Source of the DNA: Emiliania huxleyi CCMP1516
Lineage: Eukaryota > Haptophyta > Isochrysidales > Noelaerhabdaceae
NCBI RefSeq assembly: GCF_000372725.1
Contig: NW_005195508.1
Span: forward strand, 151,908-215,907
DNA length: 64,000 bases
Reading direction: 5' to 3'
Both the position numbers and the translations under genes were made by a program. The number at the start of each line of letters is the position of its first letter. The first letter of the stretch is position 1. This document shows, piece by piece, positions 1 through 11,758 of this stretch. The notes under the pieces were generated by a model. That model was not told where the DNA came from and did not search any database. It saw only the letters and a program-made list of their open reading frames with translations.

Positions 1-626
1 CCGAGTAGCACCAGCGCGCTCCGCGCGCACCATAATGAGCTCACTCACGCGCACCATAATCTCAGTGCCTATGCTTATAGCCACTAAAGCTCGTTTCTGC
101 AGCTTGGGATGGCCCATGGGCCTTGCGCCGTTTATTTCTCTTGTGTTTAGACACCCCGGCAGCCGCGAGCCGGCACTCTAACACACAGCAAAAGAATTTT
201 ACAACAAAGCTCCCTCGCACGACACTGGCACGGGACTGGTGCGCAAGAGAATAATTTCCATTCGCGTTGATATGAAAAAAACACTCGATCATAGGTGTGT
301 GTCGGAGACGCCGAGAGCCGGCTATCTCGGTGAGGAGCCGTCAGGGTCCACCAATTGATTTTCGCTGACGCTGTACGTCGTGCCGAAAATCTGTGGCTGG
401 GTGAGCAGGCCAGGGTTTTGTTTGGTTTCGCGGCCACAGTTTGCAGCCACAGACGACAAGAGAGACGTGATTTCTTGTTGGTTTCCTAAAATCTCTCTCT
501 CAGACGACCCTACTCTGTGACTTCGCGGAGCGAAGAAAATTTTATCGGAATACGCGTTGGAATACGGTGGAATACGTCCGTATTCCACTCTTCCCGCAAT
601 CACGACCGCGCGACAGTTGCGCAAGC
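1..626. other. no gene recognised at left edge
   Basis: Short overlapping reading frames on both strands, none with recognisable domains or consistent coding character. A near-direct repeat of a phrase containing 'cgcaccataatg' lies at about 28-60. I see no RNA gene or element ends. Confidence 0.4.
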
Positions 627-1024
627 ATGACAGGCCCTCAAGCGGCTGCTTGGTACTTGCGGGTGCAGGCCGCCGTGATTGAGGACCGCCAGTCGAAGAC
701 GCTGCTGACCGACGAGACCTTGCAGCGGCTGCGGGCGCTGCGGCAGCGGCAGTGGCAGAAGGCGGCGGCAGACTTCAACAAGCGCCAGGACGCAGCAAGT
801 GCGCGAGCCGACGCATCAATCTCGCAGCATGGCTCGCGGCTCACAAGGAGCGCGTCGCGCTCGGCATGACGACCGACGGTGGGACCACCACCGACCACTG
901 CGACACCGAAGGTATGACCGAGGAGGTTGCGGCCGAGAACGCACCACCGCTGGTGAACGGAAACGGCTACGTTTGGGCCGAGAGCTACGGCGGCCGCCCC
1001 GGCTGGGTTCTCTGCATAGAGTAG
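627..1024 (+). CDS. short uncharacterised reading frames
   Basis: An ORF starting with ATG at 627 (MTGPQAAAW...) runs to a stop at 869 and is Gln/Arg/Ala-rich, helical-looking (LQRLRALRQRQW). From about 800 a second frame (open from 752 to a stop at 1024) takes over the protein-like composition (LAAWLAAHKERVALG..., ending GWVLCIE). Either there is a small splice or frame change near 800, or these are remnants of a larger gene. No family is recognised. There is no signal peptide or membrane segment. It could be non-coding, and the confidence is low. Confidence 0.2.
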
Positions 1025-1812
1025 GGCCAGGAGCCGCCGGCGTCAGGCGTGCGAGGCCCGGCTCTTGCGCACAGAAGCGAGCGGAGCGAGCCGAAGAGAA
1101 AATTTGAGGGGTACTTGCATGTAGAGCTCTACGTCCCTGTCTTTCTTGACTCTTGAGTGAGCTTTTGACAGCAGGACACGAGTGTTATACACAGTCGGCA
1201 CGTATTCCGTTCCGCGCGTGCCCCGCTGAATACAAATACCGTGGGCTGATTAATAAGATCCGCGAGACCTCGAGAGAGTAGTGCCGAAGGCGCTCTTTTT
1301 GATCGCAGCCTACAGCTCGGCACGTTCCCCTCCACCTAGGCCGACGGGTTTGTTCCCCTCGACGTCACCAGGTCCCTCGCCTTTCCCGTTCCGCTCGCGC
1401 TTGCCCCGCCGCGTCGACGCACATATGGCCGCGGGGAGCTGCACGCCCGAGCGGCGCGACGCCTCCTGCTCACGCAACCCGCCGCTCCCTCTCCGCTCCC
1501 ACCATGCGATGCGCTTCGCTCTGGCGCCCGAGCGGCTTCGCCAAATCTCGGCCTCACAATCCCTGCCACCTCCCGTTCGCAGGTGAGGCTGCTGCCATCG
1601 GGGAGCCGCGAGACGCGGCCGCTGCCGCTCGTTCCCACCCTTACACCGAGCGAACCCGCCCGATTGCCCCCACTCTTTTCCGGCGAGAGAGCGACGCAGC
1701 CCGCTCGCTTGCCAATCGCTGCCCGGTTCCAGTCCTAGCGCCGAGGACACGAGAGAGTGTGCCGGTCGTCGCGATGCTAACGCCGAGGCGTGCTGCCCGT
1801 AGGTGTGGCTAT
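1025..1812. other. non-coding stretch, pyrimidine/purine biased
   Basis: Long open frames exist on both strands but are compositionally biased (Arg/Gly/Pro) and look like shadows of GC-rich sequence. No domain is recognisable. Confidence 0.4.
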
Positions 1813-2140
1813 GACCTGGCTCGACCCTCTCTCTCTCTCTCTCTCTTTGAGCATCGCCTCTGCCTTCACAAACCTTCACAAACCACCACGCGTCGCGCGG
1901 TCGATTTCTTTTTGTCTGTGTAGGCGAGGCTCGAAGGGGAGGGGAGGGCGTGGGGGGGGGGGGGACTGGGGGGGGGAGTGACCTGGTTCGACCCCCCCCC
2001 CTCTCTCTCTCTTTGAGCACGGGCTCTGCCTTCATTAGGAAACCACCACGCCTCGGGCGGGCGATTTCTTTTTGTCTGTGTAGGCCAAGCTCCAAAGGGA
2101 AGGGAGGGCGTGTGGGGGGGGGAAGGGGGGGCTTGGGGAA
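1813..2140. repeat. tandem duplication, 167-bp offset
   Basis: Two adjacent copies begin at 1813 and 1980 with 'gacctggYtcgac'. Each then has a CT run, 'tttgagcaYSg...ctctgccttca', the phrase 'gatttctttttgtctgtgta', and a G-rich tail. The copies differ by scattered substitutions and by the lengths of the C, CT and G runs. The G runs (up to 12 G) are potential G-quadruplex sequence. Confidence 0.8.
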
Positions 2141-2204
2141 GGGGGGCGGCGGGGTGGAGATTGCGACGATTGATCCAATTCTCGGAGATTCCGCACAAGT
2201 CTTC

Positions 2205-2450
2205 AGTCCCCAGTAATAATAGTAGTGCTCTGCACAGTCTCCAGTAACCAGTCATACAGGAGTGCTCTGCACAGGCTCCAGTCCTCAGTCATAATAGGAG
2301 TGCTCTGCACAGTCTCCAGTAATCAGTAATAATAATGGTGCTCTGCACAGTCTAGTGGCTCTGCACTGTCTCCAGTCCCCAGTCATAATAGGAGTGCTCT
2401 GCACAGTCTCCAGTGACCAGTAATAATAGTGGTCTCCAGTAACTCCAACC
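2205..2450. repeat. minisatellite, ~38-bp unit
   Basis: About six copies of a unit containing 'gctctgcacag' followed by 'tctccagtMMYcagt' and 'cataatag'. Anchors lie at 2227, 2264, 2302, 2340, a truncated copy at 2358, and 2395. It ends about 45 bp before the first candidate start codon of the following gene, so it sits in that gene's promoter or 5' leader. Confidence 0.85.
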
Positions 2451-2494
2451 AGTAGCACTTTACTTCCACACGTTGTCCTTCACACAGCCTTCAC

Positions 2495-5400
2495 ATGAAC
2501 CCGTCACACAGCCTTCTCCATGAGCTGCATCTATCGACTCTCTTTGGCGTGCATAACCCCGCGCGCTGCAGGAACTCGATCAACATGCTCGACAAGCTCA
2601 AACTCGAGCTCGTGCCGGCCGCCGGTGACAAGCTCGTGCTCAAGCTCTCTCCTCCGCCGCCGCTTGCTGACAAGCAGGTGTGCGTTAATTTGCACTGGCT
2701 CAGGGAGGGGGTATGCACGCAAGACTAGCCTCTCGCGTTCTGTGGCTGACAGGCGTCTCTGGCGGACAACACGACCGCCATCGACTCCGGCGGAGGCAAC
2801 CCCGTCGGCATCCCCTCCGAGCCCGTCTCGCTCAAGGATGGCATCGACACCGGCACCGGCGGCACCGGCACCGCCAGCACCGGCACCGGCAACGTCCCGT
2901 CCGAGGGCGAGCCCGGCCCGCTCAAGGACGGCATTGACGCGGGCGGCGGCAACGTCGAGGGCGAGTTTTCGCCGATGACGTCCTCCGCGAAGGTCGGAAT
3001 CGTGCCGGCTGACGACGGCCGCGTCACGCTCGTCATCTCCGCGTCGGTGTCGCCTTCGCTCCCCGGAGCCAAGGTGCGCGTGCGCACACCAGGATTATGA
3101 TCCTCTCCCGTCTCCGAAAGCCTGCGCGTACTCTCCCTCGCCCACAGGCTTGCGGCGTCAAGAACGACGTCAAGGACATCTCCGTGGCGACGTCTGGCAC
3201 GGAGGACGTCCCCAAGAAGGACCCGGCCGCGGATAAGGCGCCAGACGCGGGCGCGGTCGCCATGTTCGCCACCCACGCGCCGCGCCCGACCGCCGTTTTC
3301 TGGTCCAAGTTTACGCCCCCGACCGGCCCACCGACGCCCCCCACCGGCGCCGTCAAGGGCGCCCTCAAGAAGGACATCCCTGCGGCAGAGTCTGGCGCGG
3401 AGGCCTCCGTTGACGAGACCGGCGCCATCAAGAACGACCCGGCGCTCAAGCCGGCCACCAAGGTCGCCACGGCCCTCAAGCCGGCGGAGGCCGGCGGCGC
3501 GCCGCTGCCGTCGATCAAGGAGTTTCCGAAGGAGGAGCCCGCCCCGGCGGCGAGCGCCTGGCATTGTGCGCGCCGGCGTCTGCCGACCCACTCTGTGAAC
3601 CCATCCCGCGTTCGACGCGTAGGGCGACGCCGACTGGAAGGAGTTTCCAGAGCAGGAGACGGCCGCCCCGGCGGTGAGCACCTCCCAGCAGAAGCACACG
3701 CGGGTATTGCGGGGACACGCGAGTCATGCAGGCGGGCACTTACATTGACCCTGTGACCTCTCGTCTGCCGCACGGCACGCGCGCGCAGGTCATCGACGGG
3801 TGGAAGACCCCCTCCCCGCTCCGCAAGATCGAGCGCAAGGGCGAGCCCAACCTGATCGACCGCTCCAAGAAGACCACCAAGAACCCAACCCCGATCGGCC
3901 GCGTCGACCCCAACGGGTTGGGCGAGCCCAACCTGGTCGACTGTTCCAAGAGCACCACCCCGACCGACCCACCAACGGCCCCCAACGGCGGCACCACAAA
4001 CGCCCCGGCTCTCACGCCGGTGGCGACCGGCGGCGCGCCGCTGCCGTCGAGCGAGGAGGTTCCGGAGGAGACGCCCGCCGCGGCGGCGAGCGCCTTGCAT
4101 TCTGCGCCGTGCGTCTGCCGACCCACCCCTTGACCCACCCCGCTTTCATTGATGCGTAGGGCGACGCCGACTGGACCGTCTCGGCCAAGGAGTCTCCGCC
4201 AGCGGAGAAGCCCGCCCCGGCGGTGAGCGCCTCGCACGCAGCGGTGCAACGCAGAGCCTCAACTGTTGACGCACCCACCGCTTGCGCGTGCGCAGGGCAT
4301 CCCCGACAGGACCACCCCGTCGAACCCGCGCCGCAAGAAGCGCCGCAAGAAGGGGCGCAAGGGCGCGTCCGCCCCGATCGTCCGCACCAAGAGCATCGCC
4401 CCGGTCGGCGGCAACAACCGGTTCGGGGCCCTGCTCGGAACGAACGGCAACGAGGGCATCCTCGGCGGCACCGGCAAGGTGCCCCGCGGCTCCACGCCGT
4501 CGACCACAGACTCGGTGCTCGCCGCCTGCATACATGCGGCCTCCCCCCCCGCTCGCCGCTCAACCGCCAGTCTCCCGCCCTCCTGTTCAGGGCGCGACGG
4601 CCAACGTCGAGACGACCACGATTACCACGCCGGAGGGCTCCGTCTCTGCCTCCGGCTGGTTCTCTTGGCCCAAGTTCTGCCCATCCTACTTGCTCCGCCT
4701 CTTTGGCATCGTCGCGCTGCTCTGCCTCGGAACCGCGTTTGCGCTCTCCTCGTACTCTGCCACCTCCGCGCTTCTCTCCTCGCACTGGCACGAGTCCCCG
4801 ACTTCCTTTCCCGCAGTCACAACGCCGATCACGCCGGCATCGCTCAACGGCGTCTGCGAGATTGGCGGCGACGACACCAGCTCGTTTGCAGCCGTCGCCT
4901 CTTCGGACAGCGTGCCCGCCGACCACCCGGTGCTTGCTCGCTCGCGCTTGCTAGTACCCGCACCGCGCCAGCTCGTGACCCACAGCCCGCGCGCTGTTCA
5001 GGGCGGGCACGAGGAGGGGCGCTTGTTGGAAGCACTGATGGACGCCGTCAAAGAGGCGGTGGGCGAGCCGTTGCACCTGATTGGCGAGCCGCCGGCGTCC
5101 ATCATCGAGGACGTTTACGAGAAGCAGCCGGTGAGCGCCCCTCTGGCTGTCACCCGCTAACGGGGTGACTGTGTGTTTGCGTGTAGGGCGAGGCCGACTT
5201 GGAGACCGTCCTAGCCTCGCGCAACAGCACGGAGCGCAAGGGCGAGCCCGAGATTGACTTTGTCGGTCCCGCCTACAGCAACAGATCGGGGATCATCGTT
5301 CGCGAAACCGTCCTGCTCATGAATGTCACGGCGCCCGAGTTGCGGCCCGCCGACGCTCGGAAGCCTGGGATGCTGGAGGTGCGGAGGCTGGTTGAGACTC

Positions 5401-8400
5401 GCTTGAGCGCACCCGTCTCTAGCATGCACGCCGGTGGCGAGTGGCGGGCGAACGACGGATTGGCGAACGCTTCTCAAATCCCAACCCAGGATCTCTTTCT
5501 CCAGCGTGGCCAGGCCGTCGACGCGGGCGAGCCGGCGTGGCTTGCAGCGGTCTGCGCCGCTCAGATCGCCGACTCGAACGCGGTCGAGTCAGATGTCTGC
5601 TCGGTCTCAAGTGTGTGCGCCGCCCCTGCGTGGCAGGTGGAGCCTCGCCACGCACTCACCGACGAGCTCTACAAGACCGACGAGCCTCCCGCCAGCCCGC
5701 CGGCCGACCATCTCTCAAGCGACCAGCCCTCCCCGTTCCACTTTCCCTTCACGAGCGGACCCTCCTCTTCCGCGCCTGGCCGCACCCAGCAGCGCGGTCA
5801 GTTTTGGGCCTTGTTCTTGCTGCTCGGAGCATGCGGGCTGCTCTCGGTGCCGGTGCGGTCCCGGACGGGGGCAAGGCGCGGCGCGTGGCTGCTTCTTCTC
5901 GTCGCGCTGCTCCCGCTGGCAAGTGCACCGTCGTCGCCACCGTCTCCGTCGCCGCCGTCTCTGCCCCCACTCTCACCGCTGCCGCCGTCATCGCCGCCGC
6001 CGCTGCCGCCGCCGCTTCCGCCGCCTCTGTCACCGCCACCGCCTCCGCCGCCTCTGTCACCGCCTCTGTTTCCACCGCCGCCACCTTCGCCACCATCGCC
6101 ACCTCCGTCCGCCTCGCCGTCGCCGCCGCCTCCGTCCGCCTCGCCGTCGCCGCCGCCTCCGTCCGCCTCGCCGTCGCCGCCGCCGCCGTCCGCCTCGCCG
6201 CCGCCGTCGCAGCCTCCGTCTCCGCTGCTGTCCTCACCCTCGCCCTCGCTGCCCTTCCCGCCACCACCACCGCCGCCAGTGTGCGCAGCTTGTGAATGGG
6301 ATCACACTGCATACGGGTCCCCGTGTTGCGACACGGCGTGGACGACGTATAGCCTCAACTGCAAGACGTTGCAGGACAGCTACGGTTGGGATTGTGCGGG
6401 CTGCTCCTGCCCCGGCGACCCATCTCCGCCGCAATCGCCCCCGTCACCGCCGCAGCTGCCGCTGCTGCCACTCTCGCCGCCCCGACCGCTGCCGCCGCCG
6501 TCTCCGCCCTCGTACCCGCTCGCATACTACACCGTCACCACGACGCCGGGATCGTACCCTAGCGAGGTGAGCTGGGACCTCTGGTGCGGCGGTACGGTCG
6601 TCCTCTCGTCGGCGCTCTACGCGAGCGGAGAGCCTTTCCAGGCCGAGTACGGCGTCTCCCTCTCGCCCGGCGTCGAGTGCGAGCTCGTCATGAAGGACTC
6701 GTACGGCGACGGCTGGGACGGCGCCAGCTGGTCGGGCCTCGGGCAAGAGGGCCTCACCGTTGCCTCTGGGTCCGAGGAGCGGAAGTCTTTTGTGGTGCCG
6801 TTTGCGCCGCCCTCCCCGCCGCCGCAGCTGCCGCCGCCGCTGCCGCCTCCATCTCCGCCCTCGTACCCGCTCGCATACTACACCGTCACCACGACGCCGG
6901 GATCGTACCCTAGCGAGGTGAGCTGGGACCTCTGGTGCGGCGGTACGGTCGTCCTCTCGTCGGCGCCCTACGCGAGCGGAGAGCCGTTCCAGGCCGAGTA
7001 CGGCGTCTCCCTCTCGCCCGGCGTCGAGTGCGAGCTCGTCATGAAGGACTCGTACGGCGACGGCTGGGACGGCGCTAGCTGGTCGGGCCTCGGGCAAGAG
7101 GGCCTCACCGTTGCCTCTGGGTCCGAGGAGCGGAAGTCTTTTGTGGTGCCGTTTGCGCCGCCCTCCCCGCCGCACCCGCCGCACCCGCCCCAATCGCCCC
7201 CGTCTCCTTGGGTTCTCAGTGCCTTGGGATCTGACTGCACCTCCGCCTGCTCCGCCCGTGGCATGGTCTGCGATTTGGCCGAGATCCAGTCGCTGGTGGG
7301 ATCACCATCTGCAGTGCAGGCAGCCGCGACCGCTGCGGGTCAGGACTGCGACGGCGTGCCTAAGGCTTGGGGATACGCAAGTGGCCCCGGCATCTGTACG
7401 GACTCGAATTGCTGCGGAGGGAGCTGCGTCGGCATATGCGTGTATGGCAGCACCTCAGAGATGACCTGCGATGCTACCAACGCCGCCTATTCGCGGCTGT
7501 GTGCATGCACTCCTCCGCCGCCGCCGCCGTCGCCGCCGTTCCTGCCGCCGCCGCCCTCTCCGCCGCCGCCCTCTCCGTCTCCGCCGCCTTCGTCACCTCC
7601 GCCTTCACGGGCGCACCCGCCCAAACCTCCACCGTCTCCGCCATCTTCTTGCGACACGGCGCTGGACCTCTCCGCTCAAACCTCTCCGCTGTCATCGAGC
7701 ACCGTCGGCGCTCTCAACACGCATGGCGCATCCTGCGGCGGCTCCGGCAACGAGAAGATCTTCTACGTCGAGGTGCCGGCAGGAGGTGAGCTCACCATCG
7801 GAATGACGTCCAACACGTACGACTCGAGGCACGAGACGCGCTGGGGCGGGAGCTGCCCTGGTGCCAATTCCGTCGCATGTACCGACGACCCAGACACGTT
7901 GCGGCACTCGTGGATCAACACCCAGGATTCGACTCAGACGGCGTTCTTCATCGTGGACGCATACTCGTCCGGCAGCGGCGACTTTGTACTCGAGTGGAAT
8001 GTCACACTTTTCCCGCCTTTCCCGCTGCTCCCGCCGCTCCGGCCGCCTCTGCCGCCGTCCTCACCGCCCTCGCCGCCGTCTCCGTCGCCTTCGCCGCCTC
8101 CGCCCTCACCGCTTCTTCCGCCCAACCCGCCGCCGCCGCCGCTGGCTTGCAGATTTGGTAACGTCGAGTGGAGCAGCACGGGCTCGATCAGCATGCCGGC
8201 AGATGCATGGGCGGACGTGTGGGGCCAGAGCGCCCTCTCGACGCTTTCAGCTACTTGGGAGGTTGGCCAGGAATGGAAGATGTCTTTCCGCGTGACGTCG
8301 ACGTGCAGCGACGATCTTCTCTTTGGTATGGCGGGTGGCGGTGGCTTTTTTAAGATGACAGTGCCGGCCAACGCTGACGACTACTACATGGAGATGGTTG

Positions 8401-11400
8401 ATACCATTATGTACAAGGAGACACATGCCTTCGAAGTGCGCGAAACTGTGACTGAGTCGTGCGAGGTCTCCTTCAACGACGTGACCATCAAAACCTGCCC
8501 GGGCGAGCCGCCGCCGTCGCCACTCCTCCCGCCGCCGCCGCCCCCGCCGTCCTCTTGCGACGCGGCGCTGGACCTCTCCGCTCAAACCTCTCCGCTGTCA
8601 TCGAGCACCGTCGGCGCTCCCAACACGTATGGCGCATCCTGCGGCGGCTCCGGCAACGAGAAGATCTTCTACGTCGAGGTGCCGGCAGGAGGTGAGCTCA
8701 CCATCGGAATGACGTCCAACACGTACGACTCGAGGCACGAGACGCGATGGGGCGGGAGCTGCCCAGGCGCCAATTCCGTCGCATGTACCGACGACCCAGA
8801 CACGTTGCGGCACTCGTGGATCAACACCCAGGATTCGACTCAGACGGCGTTCTTCATCGTGGACGCATACTCGTCCGGCAGCGGCGACTTTGTACTCGAG
8901 TGGAATGTACCGCCTTTGCCGCCGCTTCCGCCGCCTCCTTCGCTCCCGCCGCCTCTGTCCCCGCCTCGGTCCCCGCCTCTGTCTCCGCCGCCGCCTTCAC
9001 TGCCGCCGCCGCCGTCGCCACCCTTCCTGCCGCCGCCGCCCTCTCTGCCGCCGCCCTCTCCGCCGCCGCCGTCACCACCGCCGCCGCCGTCACCACCGCC
9101 GGCGCTGCCGCCGCCGCTTCCGCCGCCTCTGTCACCGCCTCTTTTTCCACCGCCGCCACCTTCACCACCGCCGCCGCCGCCGTCGCCGCCGCCGCCGTCG
9201 CCGCCGTCACCGCCCTCTCTGCCGCCGCCATATCCGCCGCCGCCCCCGACGCCGCCCCCGCCGCCGCCTCCTCTGTCTCCGCCTCTGTCTCCGCCTTCGC
9301 CGCCGCCGCCACCGTCGCCACCGTTCCTGCCGCCTCCGCCCTCACCGGCGCACCCGCCCAAACCTCCGCCGCCGCCGCTGCCGCCGCTGCCGCCGCCGCC
9401 GCCGCCTCCTCTGTCTCCGCCTCTGTCTCCGCCTTCGCCGCCGCCGCCACCGTCGCCACCGTTCCTGCCGCCTCCGCCCTCACCGGCGCACCCGCCCAAA
9501 CCTCCGCCGCCGCCGCCGCCGCCGCCGCCATCGCCGCCCTCTCTGCCGTCGCCGCCCTCTCTGCCCCCACCCTCTCCGCCGCCACCGTCACCGCCGCCGC
9601 CGCCGCCGCCGCCCTCTCCGTCACCAGTCGAGTTCCTCGTCACTGTGGGTGGCGGCAGCTGGCAGTCCGAGGTGTCGTGGACCCTGACGTGCAGCGGCGC
9701 GTTAATCCGCAGTGGAGGGGCGCCCTACTCCGGCACCCTGTCCGCGCCGCCCGGCGAGTGCACGCTCGACATGTATGACTCGTACGGCGACGGCTGGAAC
9801 GGCAACGAGTGGAAGGGTGCAGGCTATACGTTCATGCTCGAAGCCGGATCCTCCGGCAGCGAGACCTTCACCCTCGCGCCGCCCTCTCCGCCGTCCTCTC
9901 CGCCTCCGCCATCATCTCCGCCACTGCCGCCATCAGCCCCCTACCATGCGGCCACGTGCCCTGATTTGCATCAGACAAGCAATACGGATGGATGGATGCA
10001 GTACTGCGTCATCGACGCCGCCGACGGTTGGCAAGCTCTTGAGCTCTCCTTTCGCTGGCGAGACCAGGGATGGGGCGGTTCTTTATGGGGTACAGGCTTG
10101 CGGATCTCAATCGCGAGACCTCCAAGCGGAGCAAAGCCTGTCTTTGTGGTCGGTTCTGCTCCTCGACAGACCCTTTCTGTCATTTTGCGTGTGAACCTAC
10201 TTGACATCCAGATTTCGGGAAGCAATTCGGCACGCCCTATTTCGGAGTATCAACGAGTCGGGACGTGGACATCGGGCATCCAAGCTGGCGACCAGATCAT
10301 CATCGAGGCCAAATGCTGCGATTATCAGGGGCATGCAATGCACGTCGAATCGCTCCGGGTGACCCTCCAACAGCAGTTGGCCTTGCCACCGTCGCCCCCC
10401 GGGTCACCACCGGCTCCACCGCCGAGCCCGCACCACCCCCCTCTTCCGCCCGCCTCCCCACCAGCTCCTTCTCTTCCACTTGCTCTGAACCTCCCCGAAC
10501 AACCCTCGATTAGCCGTCGTCGATTCCCACTGCCGGTTGCCTACGCGCCTGTTCCAGACTGCTCCGCGCCGGACCGAGTGGTGTGCACTGGGATTCCGAG
10601 CAATGTTCTGCCTCCGCCAGCTGCCTGGAACGGAAGCCTCTTCTTTGCTGGCGCCATCTCAGACTATCTGCAGGATACGGCCTTGCCTGGGGAAAGCGGT
10701 GACACTCGCTCTACCTCTGTTGCCGACGTCGACGGCGACGGTTATATGGACATAGTTGTCGGCAATGACGGACAAGAGAACCAGATCCTTTTCGGCACTC
10801 CGGATACGAGAACGTTCTTCGCCGCCATTCTTCCTGGAGGGTTCAGGATGACTCGGTCAACCTCCGTGGCGGACGTCGACTCGGACGGGTTCATGGACAT
10901 CGTTGTCGCAAATTTCGGATCTGAGAATCAGATTCTGTTTGGAAGCGCAGATGGGAGGACCTTCTCCGAGTTCACCCTCCCCCTCCTCAGCTCGCCAAAC
11001 TACTCGAACCTGACCTCCCTCCCGCTCTTCATCCCGGGCGAGGTCCAGGGCCAGCCGATCTCCTTCTCCAAGTCCGTCGTGCTCTGGGCCTCGCCGTTCG
11101 ATGAGGGCGCAGAGGAGCTGGCCACCGAGCTCGCCACCAATTTCTCCGGTCTCACCGTCTCCACCGCCGAGGAGGCGGGCGACGCCACGCACATGCTTCT
11201 CTATCTGAACGCCGACACCTGGTCCGACGAGAGGCTGGCCGAGCAGGTCAAGCAGGCGCGCCAGGACAGGCTGAAGATCGTCATGGCGCACGAGAACGAC
11301 CTCAACCGCGGCGGCTGTGAGTTCGCCAAGTTTTTTGAGACCACGCCGCAGGAACGCTGCCCATCAGCGGTCCATCGTTTATGCCACTCCCGCCCGCTCC

Positions 11401-11758
11401 ATGCCCCCCTTCCCCGCCGCCGCAGGAGCTCATCAACGGCGGGCTCTACGACGCCCTCGCCACTGCCTGCTTCCCCGGCCTGCACCATGAGGTGCGCTCC
11501 CCCGGCGGCACCTTTGCCACAGCGCCCGCCTGCTCCTGAAGCGACTGACTTGCATCCCCGGTCTCACAGGTGTCGCTCGTGCTGCTGGCCAAGGCTCTGG
11601 GCGCAACCCCGGTGAGCGCTCGCTCGAGCATCCGCGACTCGCTTTCGAACATCGGGCGCTTCACTACCGCGCCTCGCGGCTCGACGACGTCCGACCCAGT
11701 CGTTACCGAGGAGGATTCGCAGCTGGAGCAGGTGCCAGAGGTGGAGCCGGTGGTGTAG
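2495..11758 (+). CDS. giant proline-rich surface protein with FG-GAP repeats and TIR-like C-terminus
   Basis: Exons by frame: 2495-2677, 2753-3073, 3148-3549, 3623-3673, 3789-4085, 4160-4222, 4296-4514, 4591-4929, 5002-5130, 5187-11351, 11426-11491, 11570-11758, giving about 2,807 aa; ATG at 2585 is an alternative start. The N-terminal third has small exons repeating a GDADW motif and one membrane segment (about residues 544-567). Hydrophobic stretches near 873-917 precede the proline-rich part. Pherophorin/extensin-like SPPPP spacers then separate modules: a Cys-rich module (~1034), three DSYGDGW modules, two near-identical Cys modules (SCD...), other Cys-rich modules, two FG-GAP/VCBS repeats with DxDGDG/DxDSDG calcium loops (~2508-2592), and a TIR-like domain (~2625-2745; LLYLNADTW, GCEFAKFF). 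It is probably cell-surface or wall anchored. The fold of the TIR-like end is an inference from its resemblance to an algal domain family. It could be two adjacent genes. Confidence 0.75.
3550..3622 (+). other. GC-AG intron (73 bp)
   Basis: The exon ends CCGGCG and the intron starts GCGAGCGCC. It ends GCGTAG before GGCGACGCCGACTGG. The next-but-two intron (4086-4159) has the same GCGAGCGCC start and resumes with the same GDADW-coding words, while its relative at 4223-4295 has GTGAGCGCC. Only the second intron base differs, so this is a natural GC/GT donor comparison inside one gene. Confidence 0.75.
4086..4159 (+). other. GC-AG intron (74 bp)
   Basis: It starts GCGAGCGCC and ends GCGTAG before a GDADW-coding exon. 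Splicing keeps the frame open from the 99-codon exon into the 21-codon exon. Its start is the same nine bases as the intron at 3550. Confidence 0.75.
6510..7211 (+). repeat. intragenic tandem duplication, 351-bp period
   Basis: A 117-codon block starting at 6510 is repeated from 6861 almost unchanged. Each copy encodes a module with the loop DSYGDGWDGASW plus a proline-rich linker. A third, diverged module of this type lies at about 9628-9870 in the same gene. The near identity suggests recent duplication or gene conversion. Confidence 0.9.
7646..8907 (+). repeat. duplicated Cys module, 906-bp offset
   Basis: The segment at 7646-8001 recurs at 8552-8907 with only a handful of changes. Both encode a module beginning SCDxALDLSAQTSPL with conserved Cys residues. 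A different Cys-containing module lies between them. Confidence 0.9.
11352..11425 (+). other. candidate GA-AG intron (74 bp)
   Basis: The TIR-like frame reads ...TTPQ up to 11351 and resumes as ELINGG... at 11426. The removed segment starts GAACGC and ends GCCGCAG. The eight bases CCGCAGGA occur at both junctions, yet no shift within that repeat yields a GT or GC donor that preserves the protein. Length and acceptor match the gene's other introns. Confidence 0.55.

Noticed and set aside
1310-2095. 261-codon minus-strand open frame
   Set aside because: It consists of repeat-derived Arg/Pro/Ser-rich sequence across the tandem duplication and has no family resemblance.
5829-5935. Separate gene start (signal peptide) splitting the large surface-protein gene
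   Set aside because: No in-frame ATG lies just before the hydrophobic segment, and the upstream exons join it in frame with consistent short introns; kept as one gene with this noted as an alternative.
8840-9643. Gly-rich minus-strand frames opposite the proline-rich exon
   Set aside because: They are the complement of SPPPP-coding DNA (shadow frames); the plus-strand frame carries recognisable modules on both sides.
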